Positions 34,873 through 44,345 of a DNA stretch of 64,000 nt are shown here, one piece after another. The translations under genes were made by a program, and so were the position numbers. The stretch spans positions 136,667,106 through 136,731,105 of the forward strand of contig NC_090447.1 of NCBI RefSeq assembly GCF_031143425.1, in the 5' to 3' direction. Source of the stretch: Pleurodeles waltl (taxonomy: Eukaryota > Chordata > Amphibia > Caudata > Salamandridae). The first letter of the stretch is position 1. Each line of letters begins with the position of its first letter. The notes beneath the pieces were generated by a model, which saw nothing but the letters and a program-made list of their open reading frames with translations, was not told the DNA's origin and did not search any database.

Positions 34873-35700
34873 GGTTATATGTCAGAACCACGAGTGCTTC
34901 AAGCACCCATGGCTCGACAACGAGGTCAGAACAACAACCTCATTCTTATCACTAATGCGTTTACCACAAATGCGTTTACAACGATTTGTTGTTGTAAACG
35001 CCTTCCTGGTAAAGGCATTAGTGATCAGCATGCACGGTTCCAGCATTCTTCCTGCCTAGGCCCCCACCCCCAAAAATTACTGCAACCCCCACCCCACAAC
35101 TACCCCAACCCTCCCAACCCCCCTCCCCTAAAACCTAAACCACCCCAACCCACCCCTTAAACCTAAACCCTGACCCCCCTAAACCCTAATCACCCCCAGC
35201 CCCCCGCCCCACCCCAAAAACTAAAAATACCCTGACTCCCCACCCCTGCCCCTAAAACCTAAACCCCCAACCCCCCAACCCACCCCTTAAACCTAAACCC
35301 TGACCCCCTCCCCAAACCCTAATCACCCCAAGCCCACCACCCCACCCCAAAAACTAAAAATACCCCGAGTCCCCACCGTTGCCCTAAAACCTAAACACCC
35401 CAACCCACCCCTTAAACCTAAACCCTGACCCCCCTCCCCCTAAACCCTAATCACCCCCAGTCCCCATCCCACCCCACCTCCCCCCCAAAAATAAACAGCC
35501 CCAGTCCCAGCTCAACGTACCTCCTCCTATCACCGCGTCGACTCCGACTCCCTTCTTCTGTACCTTAACCACGCATGTACGTGGTTCAGACATGCGTAGT
35601 TAAGGTACGAAAACCAGGAAGTCGTGGAAAACGAAAGCATTGTTTCGTTTTCGTTTTTCACTTCTTTGTGGTTTCGGAGTCGTTGTTCCAGGTGTTTCCC
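34873..35700. mobile_element. 828-bp insert in Myb-A exon 2 with 9-bp flanking duplication
   Basis: CCTCTGGAC occurs at 34864-34872 and again at 35701-35709, and the Myb-A coding sequence of element F (GGGACCTCGGGACAGTC) is contiguous across this point. The insert is therefore a real insertion with a 9-bp target duplication. Inside are a hairpin (ACTAATGCGTTTACC...GGTAAAGGCATTAGT, about 34953-35024), a C-rich minisatellite (35030-35515) and further hairpins (35561-35612 and near 35630-35652). I see no long terminal inverted repeats and no gene, so the superfamily is open. Confidence 0.65.
35030..35515. repeat. C-rich minisatellite, unit 125-130 bp, about three copies
   Basis: The phrase CCAACCCACCCCTTAAACCT ends its CTTAA at 35160, 35290 and 35415, giving periods of 130 and 125 bp. 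Each unit contains TAAACCCTAA- and CCCTAAA-like words. The plus strand is almost free of G. The unit is not a pure telomeric repeat. Confidence 0.8.
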
Positions 35701-36581
35701 CCTCTGGACAGTCGGTTCCCCTGCCACAGTCCCAAACCACCACAGAGCCTACCCCCTCAGGAAACACCAGCAGAGCACCCACCCAGCAGGCCCATACCTA
35801 TGTTCCCAGGACATGTCAATCAGCAGTGTGTCCACCATTACAGGGGCCCAGGCAACCCCACAAACCCAGGACGATCAGGGACCTGGGGTCAGTGGCAGTG
35901 GCCAAACGGTTCAGGGGACAGTGGCACAGGACAACAGGAAAGCTGGGAGGATTGCTGTGCGACAAGGGGAAGACAAGCCCAGGGAACCGACCCTCCACGA
36001 GGCCCTCTCAAACATCATGGGAGCATACCACCATTCCCAGGAGACCTTGGGCCAGGTACTGGCCAAGTTACAGGAGACACAGCGGCTGCAGGAGGGACAG
36101 TACCTGGGGATCAGGGAGGAACTAACTAAAATATACACCATCCTGGTCACCATTTCAGGGGTGCTGGCTGACATGGGCAAGACCATGAGGGACACAGTGC
36201 ACAACAAAGGGCCCCTGACACTAGCCAAACCAAGGAACAGCCTTCTACCTCCGCCGGCGCTAGTGGACAGGAGACTCTGCCACAGGACCAACAGACCACC
36301 AGCACCCCACCCCCTGCAGAAGGATAACCACCCCGCAAACGGTCCCTGTGATCCAGGCAGAAGACAGAGGACATTGCCAAGACCCCAGCCAGGAAATAAG
36401 ACTTGCCTGATCGATACCCTTGTGTCCCACTATGTCACCCTGTCCACCTTGAACTGCCATTGTTCCCCTCCTATTCCCCCTTGGACAATGCACCTGTGAT
36501 TCCAAGAGACTGGACTCTAACTGTACATTCCTCCACCATTACCCCACCCCCTTGCACTTACCCCCATACTTATTTGCACAA

Positions 36582-36587
36582 AAATAA
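36582..36587 (+). promoter_or_regulatory. Polyadenylation signal after Myb-A, element D
   Basis: AATAAA about 185 bp after the Myb-A stop. Element F has AATAAA at 63310-63315, a similar distance after its Myb-A stop. Confidence 0.5.
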
Positions 36588-36876
36588 ACACCATTGAAAC
36601 ATAAACCATACTGGAGTCAGTGTAATGATTGGAAAAATGTATTATTACAACATTATCAAAGCATTGCACAGTTTATGTTCAGTGAAATATACTACAGGAT
36701 GACCTTTGGTGGGCAGCAGAACATATAGCAGGAGCCAGAATGGGGTACACAGATCTGAAAATAGAGAATCCAAAGGGAACAGTCAGTGTCCATAGACAGA
36801 CGGTAAGAGCCTGCCATGTAAAATGTACAAAAGATTACTGTAATGTAAAGTTGAGTTACAGTCTCTTACCTGTGTG

Positions 36877-38061
36877 TCACTGGAAGTACTGCTGTGTAAT
36901 GTGTGTTCTGTTGTCCACATCTTCTTCATCTGCGTCCTCTTCCTCACTGTCCACAGGCTCCACCACTACCACAAGACCACCTCCAGGCTCATCCGCCTGC
37001 AGGAAAGGCACCTGGCGTCTCAAGGCCAGGCTGTGCAACATACAGCATGCCACGATGATCTGGCACACCTTCTTGGCTGGGTAGTACAGGGATCCACCTG
37101 TCAGATGGAGGCACTGGAACCTGGCCTTCAGGAGGCCGAAGGTTCTCTCAATAATCCTACTTGTACGCCCATTTGCCTCATTGTGACGTTCCTCTGCCCT
37201 TGTCCTGGGATTCCTCACTGGGGTCAGTAGCCATGAGAGGTTGGGGTAACCAGAGTCGCCTGCAAATATCGAGGGACAACTGTTAGACACACACTAACCC
37301 TTAGAGACAATCCCATACCCAGACACCAACAGATACTACGTGGGGACCTTGGGCTCACCTATTAGCCACACCCGGTGCCTCTGGAGTTGCCCCATCACAT
37401 AAGGGATGCTGCTATTCCTCAAGATAGAGGCGTCATGCACAGAACCAGGATATTTGGCATTCACATGGGAGATGTACTAGTCCGAGAAAATACACCATTT
37501 GCACATTCATCAACTGATAGCTTTTTCTATTCCTGTGAACCTGTTCATTTCTTCGGGGGGGACAAATGCCACATATGTACCATCAATGGCACCAATGATG
37601 TTGGGTATTTGTCCCAGGCCATAAAAGTCAGCTTTCACTGTGGCCAAATCATCCACCTGGGGGAACACAATGTAGCTGCGCATGTGCTTCAGGAGGGCAG
37701 ACAACACTCTGGTTAACACGTTGGAGAACATTGGCTGAGACATTCCTGATGCCTTGGCTACTGTAGTTTGAAAGGAACCACATGCCAAGAAATGGAGCAC
37801 TGACAGAACCTGCGCTAGAGGGGGTATGCCTGTGGGCTGACGGATAGCTGACATCAGGTCTGGCTCCAATTGGGCACACAGTTCTTGGATTGTGGTACAA
37901 TCAAGTCTGTATGTGATGATAATGTGTCTGTTCTCCATTGTCGACAGGTCCACCAGGAGGTTGTACACCGGAGGATGCTGCCATCTCATCATCTGCCTCA
38001 GCGGTTGTAGCCTATGGAGGAGGACGGTGAGCAGAATGTCATATTTCCGCATATATGGCAC
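36877..38061 (-). pseudogene. HARBI1-type DDE transposase of element D, two exons
   Basis: Exon 1 (38061 down to 37359) includes a helix-turn-helix-like region (GSFQTTVAKASGMSQPMFS, residues 85-103) and the first catalytic Asp at residue 150 (IIGAIDGTY). Frameshifts near 37530 and 37475 break it before KYPGSVHDASILRNSS and HRVWLIG. A 99-bp GT-AG intron (37260-37358) splits the glycine codon; exon 2 opens with DSGYP, so splicing yields WLIGDSGYP with the second Asp. The Glu lies in RIIERTFGLLKARF. An acidic tail (DSEEEDADEEDVDN) ends at the stop 36877-36879. The D-D-E triad is complete, but the frameshifts make it a pseudogene. The gene converges with Myb-A and diverges from Myb-B. Confidence 0.9.
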
Positions 38062-38423
38062 AATTGTTGTTGAATTTACATCACAGAAGCAGTGTGTGAA
38101 GTCGAGAGTCAGTTGATGTTATGTGCCACGCCATGTGCCCCCCTGAAATGGCGGCTGTCTGACCTGTGAGGAGGGACAAGGAGAAATGAGGTAAGTGCGC
38201 TGGCATTGTGCTGTGTCGCCGTAGGCAGTCGATGACCGCCGCGCAGCTTCGCATTGGTTATCATTGGGCCCTATGGGTCCCAGGAGCCAATGCCGATGAA
38301 CGCTGGCGATAATGGTACGCACTGCCGCGGACATCACCGCCATTTCCTAGCTATTCACTCAATTGCTACCAGACCATCAACAGGAGAGGACCTACACTTC
38401 ATGTGCTGTTGTGACCTGAGGTG

Positions 38424-40859
38424 TGTTGGAAAATGGGTTATTGGTAGGGCAGGTAGGTACCTACACCTAGCAACAAGCCACTAACCTCCACATAGGTACA
38501 GTTAGGTCTCAGTAAATTAATCCCAGCTCAACCCTTGGTAGCTTGGCAACGAGCGTCAATTAAATAAAACACAGGAAACAGTTTAAAAATCCAAAACCAA
38601 TTTATAAAAATAGTTTATATTTTTATCTTTAAAATGACACAAAAACGATTAAAATCGGTTCAGGGGAACCGGAGATATGAATTTTTAAAGAATTATTACT
38701 TTTCTAGCGCTTAGAAACAAAAAGCGCCAATCGGGTCATCTGGTTGCACCTCGACCGGGGCAAAGTCAAACTTTCAGGCCGACCGCGATGGAGCCCTGCT
38801 CGGCTACAGGTCGCGGGAGGCCTCGGTTAAAAAGTTACCTTCTGACTTAGTCTTTATTTTGAAGTTTTTCTTCACCGGGACGAACCTGCCAGTTGAATCC
38901 GACCTCCTGGAGCCCTTGTCCGGATACGCGATGTGGGTTTCCTCGGTGGAGACTTTTACCTTCGGACTTAGTCGTTTTTCAAGATGAAAATCCTTCGACC
39001 GGGGTAAACCTGGATCTTGATCCGACGTCCATAGAGCCCTTCTCGGATACGATGGCTGGGAGGTCCCGGTCAACTTTTTACGTTCGGACTTAGTCTCTTT
39101 TTTGGATGTTTTTCTTTACCGGGACGAACCACGAAGTCAGGCCGGGTCGCGGTTGAGGCAAGCCGGGTAGAATTTCCGCGGCGGGTCGGTCCCTCTCTGG
39201 AGCGTTTTTCCAAAAATTCTCAAAACGTTTCCAAACTTCTGGGGCTTCACCCAGATGTTCTTTTAAGGTTCTTTTGGGGTCCACAGCTCACCCCAAGGGT
39301 CCAGAAGTTCTGTGATGGTCCTTGGGGGGTGCGGACTTCAACTCCCAGAATGCACCTGGCGCAAACTCCTTTTTGGCCACTGGACAGTGGTCAGCTGGTC
39401 GCTTTCTTCAGGAGTTGGTGCAGGGGACTCTGGTTAGCAATTTTTCACCTGTAGCAAACAGGGAGTCCCTCCTTGACACAGTTGAAGCCAGGCAAAGTCC
39501 TTCTTGTGGTGAAGCCCAAGTGTGCAGCTGGTGCAGTCCTTCTGAGTGCAGGGTCCAGGTGCAGGCCAGGGGTCCAGCAGGGCAGTCCTTCTTCTTCTTT
39601 AGTTCCTTTCTTGTTGAATTCTGGAGGGGATCTGAGGCGTGGGTGCAAGTCTGCCAGTTTTATCCTTGCTCCTGGGTGAAAAGCAGGGGGGCCCTGGTTC
39701 TCCAATCAGGGACAGGGTCGTCCCCCTGTGATGACCACTTCCTGGGAAGTGTGGCAAAAATCCATCCCAGAAGGCAACAGTCTCTAAAAATCCAACATGG
39801 ATGAATCTGATTTTTGGAGGTTACATCTGGCTGAGCCCACCCACTGGTGTGGCTAAAAATCATAAACACACCCCTCTCCTGCCCTCGCCTAATCTAATCA
39901 AGGGGGCACCTAATTGTCTGGGGTTGCAGGATGTGGGGGTATTGCTGGGTGCTGCAAATGTACTTCTCTGCCTTTGAAGACCAGTTTGGCAGCCCTCCCC
40001 CTTCCTGCCTCACCATCTGCTGAGGGGAGATTCTCTCCCCCAAGCACATTCCTTTGTGTGAAGCCTGGCCACTTCACACCTCATCAAGGCAGCCTGGCAG
40101 AAGCTGCTGCAGGCTGGCCAATCAGAGCACAGCAGCAAAAACAATGCAGAGCTGAAATTGGCAACTTTTTAGGTAAAGTCTAAACTTTTTACCTGAACTA
40201 GTTATAATAAATCCAACAACTGGAAGTTGTAGGATTTATTACAACAATTAATTTGATACCAAATTCTTGGTATGCAACATTTAAGGAGACTTTAAAATTT
40301 AAAATAAAGTCTGCCCATTCTAGCCTATGAAGGCCATTTACTTCAATGAGGGAAAAACGAATTTGGCTGTTTTTACCTCACCAGGGCTTATAAATCTATT
40401 TTTATAAAGTCCCTGCTTATAGTTACATGGCACCCAGCCCTAGGGGCACATAGGGCACACCTTAGGGGTGACTTATATGTAAAAATAAGGTAGTTTAAGA
40501 CTTTGGAAGTACCTTTAATTCCAAAGTCGAATTTGCATATAACTTTAATTTAAAAGCAGCCAGCAAGGCAGGCTTGCTTTTAAAATGACACTGGGCACCT
40601 CAGCAGTGCACCTAGGTGTGCACCACCTATGCTGTGGTCCCTAAACCTACATGCCCTACCATATACTAGGGACTTATAGGTAGGTTAACTTAGCCAATTA
40701 TAATTAGCCTAATTTGCATATCCATTTTACACAGAGCACAGGCCCTGGGACTGGTTAGCAGTACCCAGGGCACCTTTAAAGTCAGGAAAACACCAGCAAA
40801 AAGTGGAAAATGGGGGCAAAAAGTTATGGGGCCTCTGCAATCAGCCCTGTTTTCTCACA
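38424..40859 (+). mobile_element. LTR-like element with AGGTG target duplication, inserted in Myb-B leader
   Basis: It begins TGTTGGAAAATGGG at 38424 and ends TTTTCTCACA at 40859, flanked by exact AGGTG duplications (38419-38423 and 40860-40864). Length is 2,436 bp with no gene. TG...CA ends, a 5-bp duplication and the layout of its first 150 bp (GGTAGCTTGGCAACGAGCGTCA) match the style of the outer element at 10872-20620, so both are probably long solo LTRs or non-autonomous LTR elements of related families. It separates the Harbinger intergenic DNA left of 38423 from Myb-B exon 1 right of 40864. Confidence 0.85.
38755..39145. repeat. Tandem repeat inside the LTR-like element, unit 120-124 bp
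   Basis: CCGGGG/CCGGGA followed by ACGAACC- or AAAC-type text starts at 38755, 38875, 38999 and 39119. Each unit also carries GGAGCCC or AGAGCCC, CGGATACG and TTCGGACTTAGTC words. About 3.2 diverged copies. Confidence 0.8.
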
Positions 40860-40868
40860 AGGTGTCTG

Positions 40869-43800
40869 GGGAAAGGGCCCCTGCCTTCACTGTGGAGGAG
40901 TTGGAGAAAATGGTGGATGGGGTCCTACCCCAGTATACGTTACTCTACGGTCCTCCAGACAAACAGGTGAGTACACTGTGAGCATGATGTGTGGGCAATG
41001 CATGTTTGCAGTGTTGTGGATGTAAGCCACATGTTGGGGGGTGCTAAGGCGTCCTGGCCTGAGTGCTGCATGAGAGGTGGTCAGTGTATGTGCGTCATGG
41101 CATGGGTGGGAAATGGTGGGCAATGAGTATGACGGTCCAGAGGGGTAAGTAATTTCCTTTTCCCCTGTCTTTTCCCTCTAGGTCAGCGCCCACCCGAAAA
41201 AGAGTATTTGGCGTGCCATCGCCAAGGAGGTGCGGACCCTGGGAGTCTATCACAGACGGAGCACCCACTGGCACAAGAGATGGGAAGACCTGCGCTGCTA
41301 GACCAAGAAAACGGTGAAGGCTGGTCTCCCAACATGGAAGGGGTGCCTATCGCACCATGACCCCCATGATGTTCCGCATCCTTGCGGTGGCCTATCCGGA
41401 GTTGGATGGGCACTTGAGGGCATCACAGCAGCCACAAAGGGGTGAGTACAGATTCTGAAAGCTGACTTTGCATGCTTTAGGAGGTAGCAGGGTGGGAGAT
41501 GGGGGTGGTGGGTGCCCCTAGCCAGGGCGATCATGGCAGGGTAGGTCCCTTGTGTGCAGGCTCTGAAGCACTCCTACCCCAATGGTATCAGTGGCCAACT
41601 ACTACTGGGCAGGGTGCTCTGGGTGTCAGATGTGCAGATGCTGGTGTTTGGCATTGTACCTCATGGGCTTGTGACTACCTTAGTGACTGGTTGGGCATGG
41701 CCTAGTGCATAGGGCTGCTCCCTGTGTATTGTGTCCGCCAAAGGTAGTGGTGTTGCTGGCATTGACCAAGTGTATCCTCTGTCTCTCCCCCTCCTTTTTG
41801 TTTTGTCACCCTGTCCTTCTGTGCATTAGCATCATCTGGCGGAGGAGCAGAGGCACCGACGACGGAGGGAGCTGCATCCCACATGGGCCTGGAGGCCGAA
41901 TCCACGAGGGTGAAGGCACCAGTGGGACAGAGGGCGAAGGGAGCTCCACGACGGCGACAAGAGGGGAGATCAGTGACAGCGATTACTCCTCCGATTGAAG
42001 CTCCCTATCGGTGGCGGACACCTCTTTGCCCACCACAACAACAGGTACAGCCGCCACCCCCCTACCAGCACCGCCCTCCCAGCAGACCCTCAGCGTGTTT
42101 CACATACCCGCTCACCCAGGAGGGTGGGCATCTCCTTCGTCCCAGGCACCTCAGGCCCTGCCCCAGTCAGCCCTGCTGCCCTCAGTGAGGAGGCTATTGA
42201 CCTCCTGAGATCCCTCTCTGTTGGGCAGTCAACCATTCTGAATGCCATCCAGGGCGTCAAGAGGCATTTGCAACAAACAAATGCATTCCTGCAGGGCATA
42301 CATTCTGGTGTGGCGGCCCAACAGAGAGCATTTCATGCTCAAGGCCTCAGCACTGATGGCAGACATTGTCCCTGTGTCCAGCCTCCCCCCTCCAACTTCC
42401 ACTACCCAGACCCAATCCCCTCAACCCCAGTCTATCCCAAGCAGACATTCAGACCAGCATGAACACAAATCAACACACAAAAGTGGATCAGGAAAACATA
42501 AGCACCACACATCATCTCACAGGCACTCACACAAACACCATATCCATGCAAACATACCAACATCCACTGCCTCCACTGTGCCCCCTAGATCCTTTTTGTC
42601 CACCTCCTTCCCAGGAGTGTCTCTAGTCACACCTGCATGCATTACATCATCATCCACTACCTCCATCACCAGCACGCCCATCACAACACACCCCTCATGG
42701 GCAGTCACCACCCCCACACCCATGCACACATCCCCACATCCCCATGGCCCACCCAACAGCCATCCACCTCACAACAGCATCCAGCCCATGCACCTTCACC
42801 CAAACTCAGCAGACGTACACCTCCTACAACCACTCCCTCTTCCTCTGCTCCCAAACCCCCTCCATCTTCCCATTCCAGTGTGTCTAAAAAGATTTTCCAT
42901 GCTAACATTGACCTCTTCTCTATGCCTCCCCCCCATCCTTCCCCTAGGGCCAGGGTGTCAAGATCCCAGGCGAGCACCTCCGCCACCAACTCGGTGTCCG
43001 CTGTGGTACCTGCATGTCCCAAGGTATCAAAGGGGGCACCCGTCAGGGCTGGCAGTGTGCCACCGACCAATGCAAAGGACCAACTGAGTCCACCACCTGC
43101 CACAGTGAAGAAGGGGCCAGCATGCATCATGGCCAAGAAGCTCGACCCACCCAGCAAGGCCTCCTCCAAAACTGCATCTGCCAGTGCCAAGGTCCCAGCA
43201 GCGTCAGCCAAGTTGGGGAAGGGCAAGAAAACACAAGGCAAGTCACTTCAGGGCTCGGAGCCTCCAGGTGAGGGACTGGTGCCCACCATTAGTCCTGACA
43301 GCCCAGCAACATGTACTGTGAAAAGCACTGCCGCAGGCACCGCCACCTGCACCGCCATCTGCACCACCACCTGCACTGCTCCCTGCACCGTCGCTGCCAC
43401 AACAATAGTCAGTAGCATTATCCCCGGTGGGCAGCCATCCAAGGCTGCTGGAGACAGCCTGGTGTCTCCCTCCACTTCTACCAGCACCTGCACCACGGCC
43501 AGCACTGGCAGCATCTCCACTGCAGACACCGCCGCAGGCACCGCCACCTGCACCGCCATATGCACCGCCACATGCCCAGCCGGTGCCACTACATCTGTCA
43601 GCAGCAGCATCCCCAGTGGGCAGCCATTCGAGGCTGCAGGAGACGGTGTGGACCCACCACTTGAATCACCAGCACCGGCACTACCAGCAGTTTGCAGCCT
43701 AAATCGCCACAGGATGGAGTCTGGCTCTGCCTCCATGGAGTATCATGTAACCTGTTCTCTGACCATCTCGTTCCTCAGACACCCAGGTGAGGGAATGGGA
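40869..43800 (+). pseudogene. Myb/SANT-like gene (type B) of element D, broken
   Basis: Exon 1 (to 40966) encodes FTVEELEKMVDGVLPQYTLL and ends CAG|GTGAGT. A 215-bp intron (40967-41181) ends CTCTAG. Exon 2 continues VSAHPKKSIWRAIAKEVRTL, HRRSTHWHKRWEDLR, completing a Myb/SANT-like domain, then meets TAG at 41299-41301. Later pieces (41830-42460) hold an acidic EGEGSS segment and AIDLLRSLSVGQSTILNAI, a helical region. From 42637 a long Ser/Thr/Pro-rich frame runs on, with repeated ATCTAIC-like units at about 43320-43600. The start codon is not found; an LTR-like element lies 5 bp upstream. It is expected to bind transposon ends with the transposase. Stops and frameshifts make it a pseudogene. 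Confidence 0.75.
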
Positions 43801-43826
43801 ACTGCCACACCCCAGGTGCAGCATCA

Positions 43827-44345
43827 CTGGGCACAAGGCCCCCTCCAGAACCAGTGGAAATATTCATCCACTCACCCTATCTTTGGCAGGATGAAGCAGA
43901 CTGGGCACAAGGCCCACTCCAGAACCAGTGGAGATATGCATCCACTCACCATATCCTTCGCAGGATGAAGCAGACTGGGCACAAGGCCCCCTCCAGAACC
44001 AGTGGAACATGTCACCTACTTGATAGACTGTGGCTTTCCATTCCCCAGGACCAAGCAGTGGGCAAACTACCCACTTGGGAGACTGTGGCTTTGCACTCCC
44101 CAGGACCAAGCAGTGGGCAGTGCACCCTCTTGAGAGACTTGAGAGACTGTGGCTTTGCAGTCCCCAGGACCAAGCAGTGGGGGAAACTACCCACTTGAGA
44201 GACTGTGGCTTTGCACTCCCCAGGACCAAGCAGTGGGCAAACTACCCACTTGAGAGACTGTGGCTTTGCACTCCCCAGGACCAAGCAGTGGGCAAACCAC
44301 CCATTTGAGAGACTTGAGAGACTGTGGCTTTGCACTCCCCAGGAC
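43827..44345. repeat. Two adjoining minisatellites, units 74 bp and 54-64 bp
   Basis: CTGGGCACAAGGCC recurs at 43827, 43901 and 43975 (74-bp period). Directly after it, GACTGTGGCTTT recurs at 44026, 44081, 44145, 44201, 44256 and 44320 (steps of about 54-56 and 64 bp; the longer steps carry a duplicated GAGACTTGAGA). Each of the latter units contains CCCCAGGACCAAGCAGTGGG. The reading frames through the array show repeated peptides such as DCGFALPRTKQWA, but no gene is inferred. Confidence 0.88.

Larger units (their letters stand above)
34021..36399 (+). pseudogene. Myb/SANT-like gene (type A) of element D, two exons, broken
   Basis: Exon 1 (to 34246) encodes the Myb/SANT-like domain: RFSQEKLRVMVEEIIQVEP, LWRRIADRVNAVGQHPRTRD and IRKRWNDLRGK, with the conserved tryptophans. 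The donor is AAAG|GTGTGT. A 500-bp intron (34247-34746) ends CAACAG, and exon 2 resumes with GPLPNVTG and an acidic EEAHSDDSSS stretch. Relative to element F one base is missing after the ATG, putting the start out of frame. Exon 2 is split by an 828-bp insert. The C-terminal part (35701-36399) holds HEALSNIMGAYHHSQET and RLQEGQYLGIREEL, a predicted helical region for oligomerisation, and ends in a basic tail. Several frameshifts occur. Confidence 0.85.

Noticed and set aside
34537..35160. 207-codon frame rich in His/Pro
   Set aside because: It starts in the Myb-A intron, crosses the acceptor in the wrong frame and ends in a C-rich minisatellite.
35030..35515. Interstitial telomere
   Set aside because: CCCTAA words occur only once or twice per 125-130 bp unit and are not in pure tandem.
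35624..36499. 291-codon frame as an intact gene
   Set aside because: It joins the 3' side of the 828-bp insert with the Myb-A C-terminal exon; its start lies in inserted DNA. It is better described as part of the broken Myb-A gene.
42637..43968. 443-codon open frame as a host gene
   Set aside because: It is low-complexity Ser/Thr/Pro/Ala text lying in the position of the Myb-B tail, and it runs into minisatellites. It is part of the transposon gene, not an independent gene.
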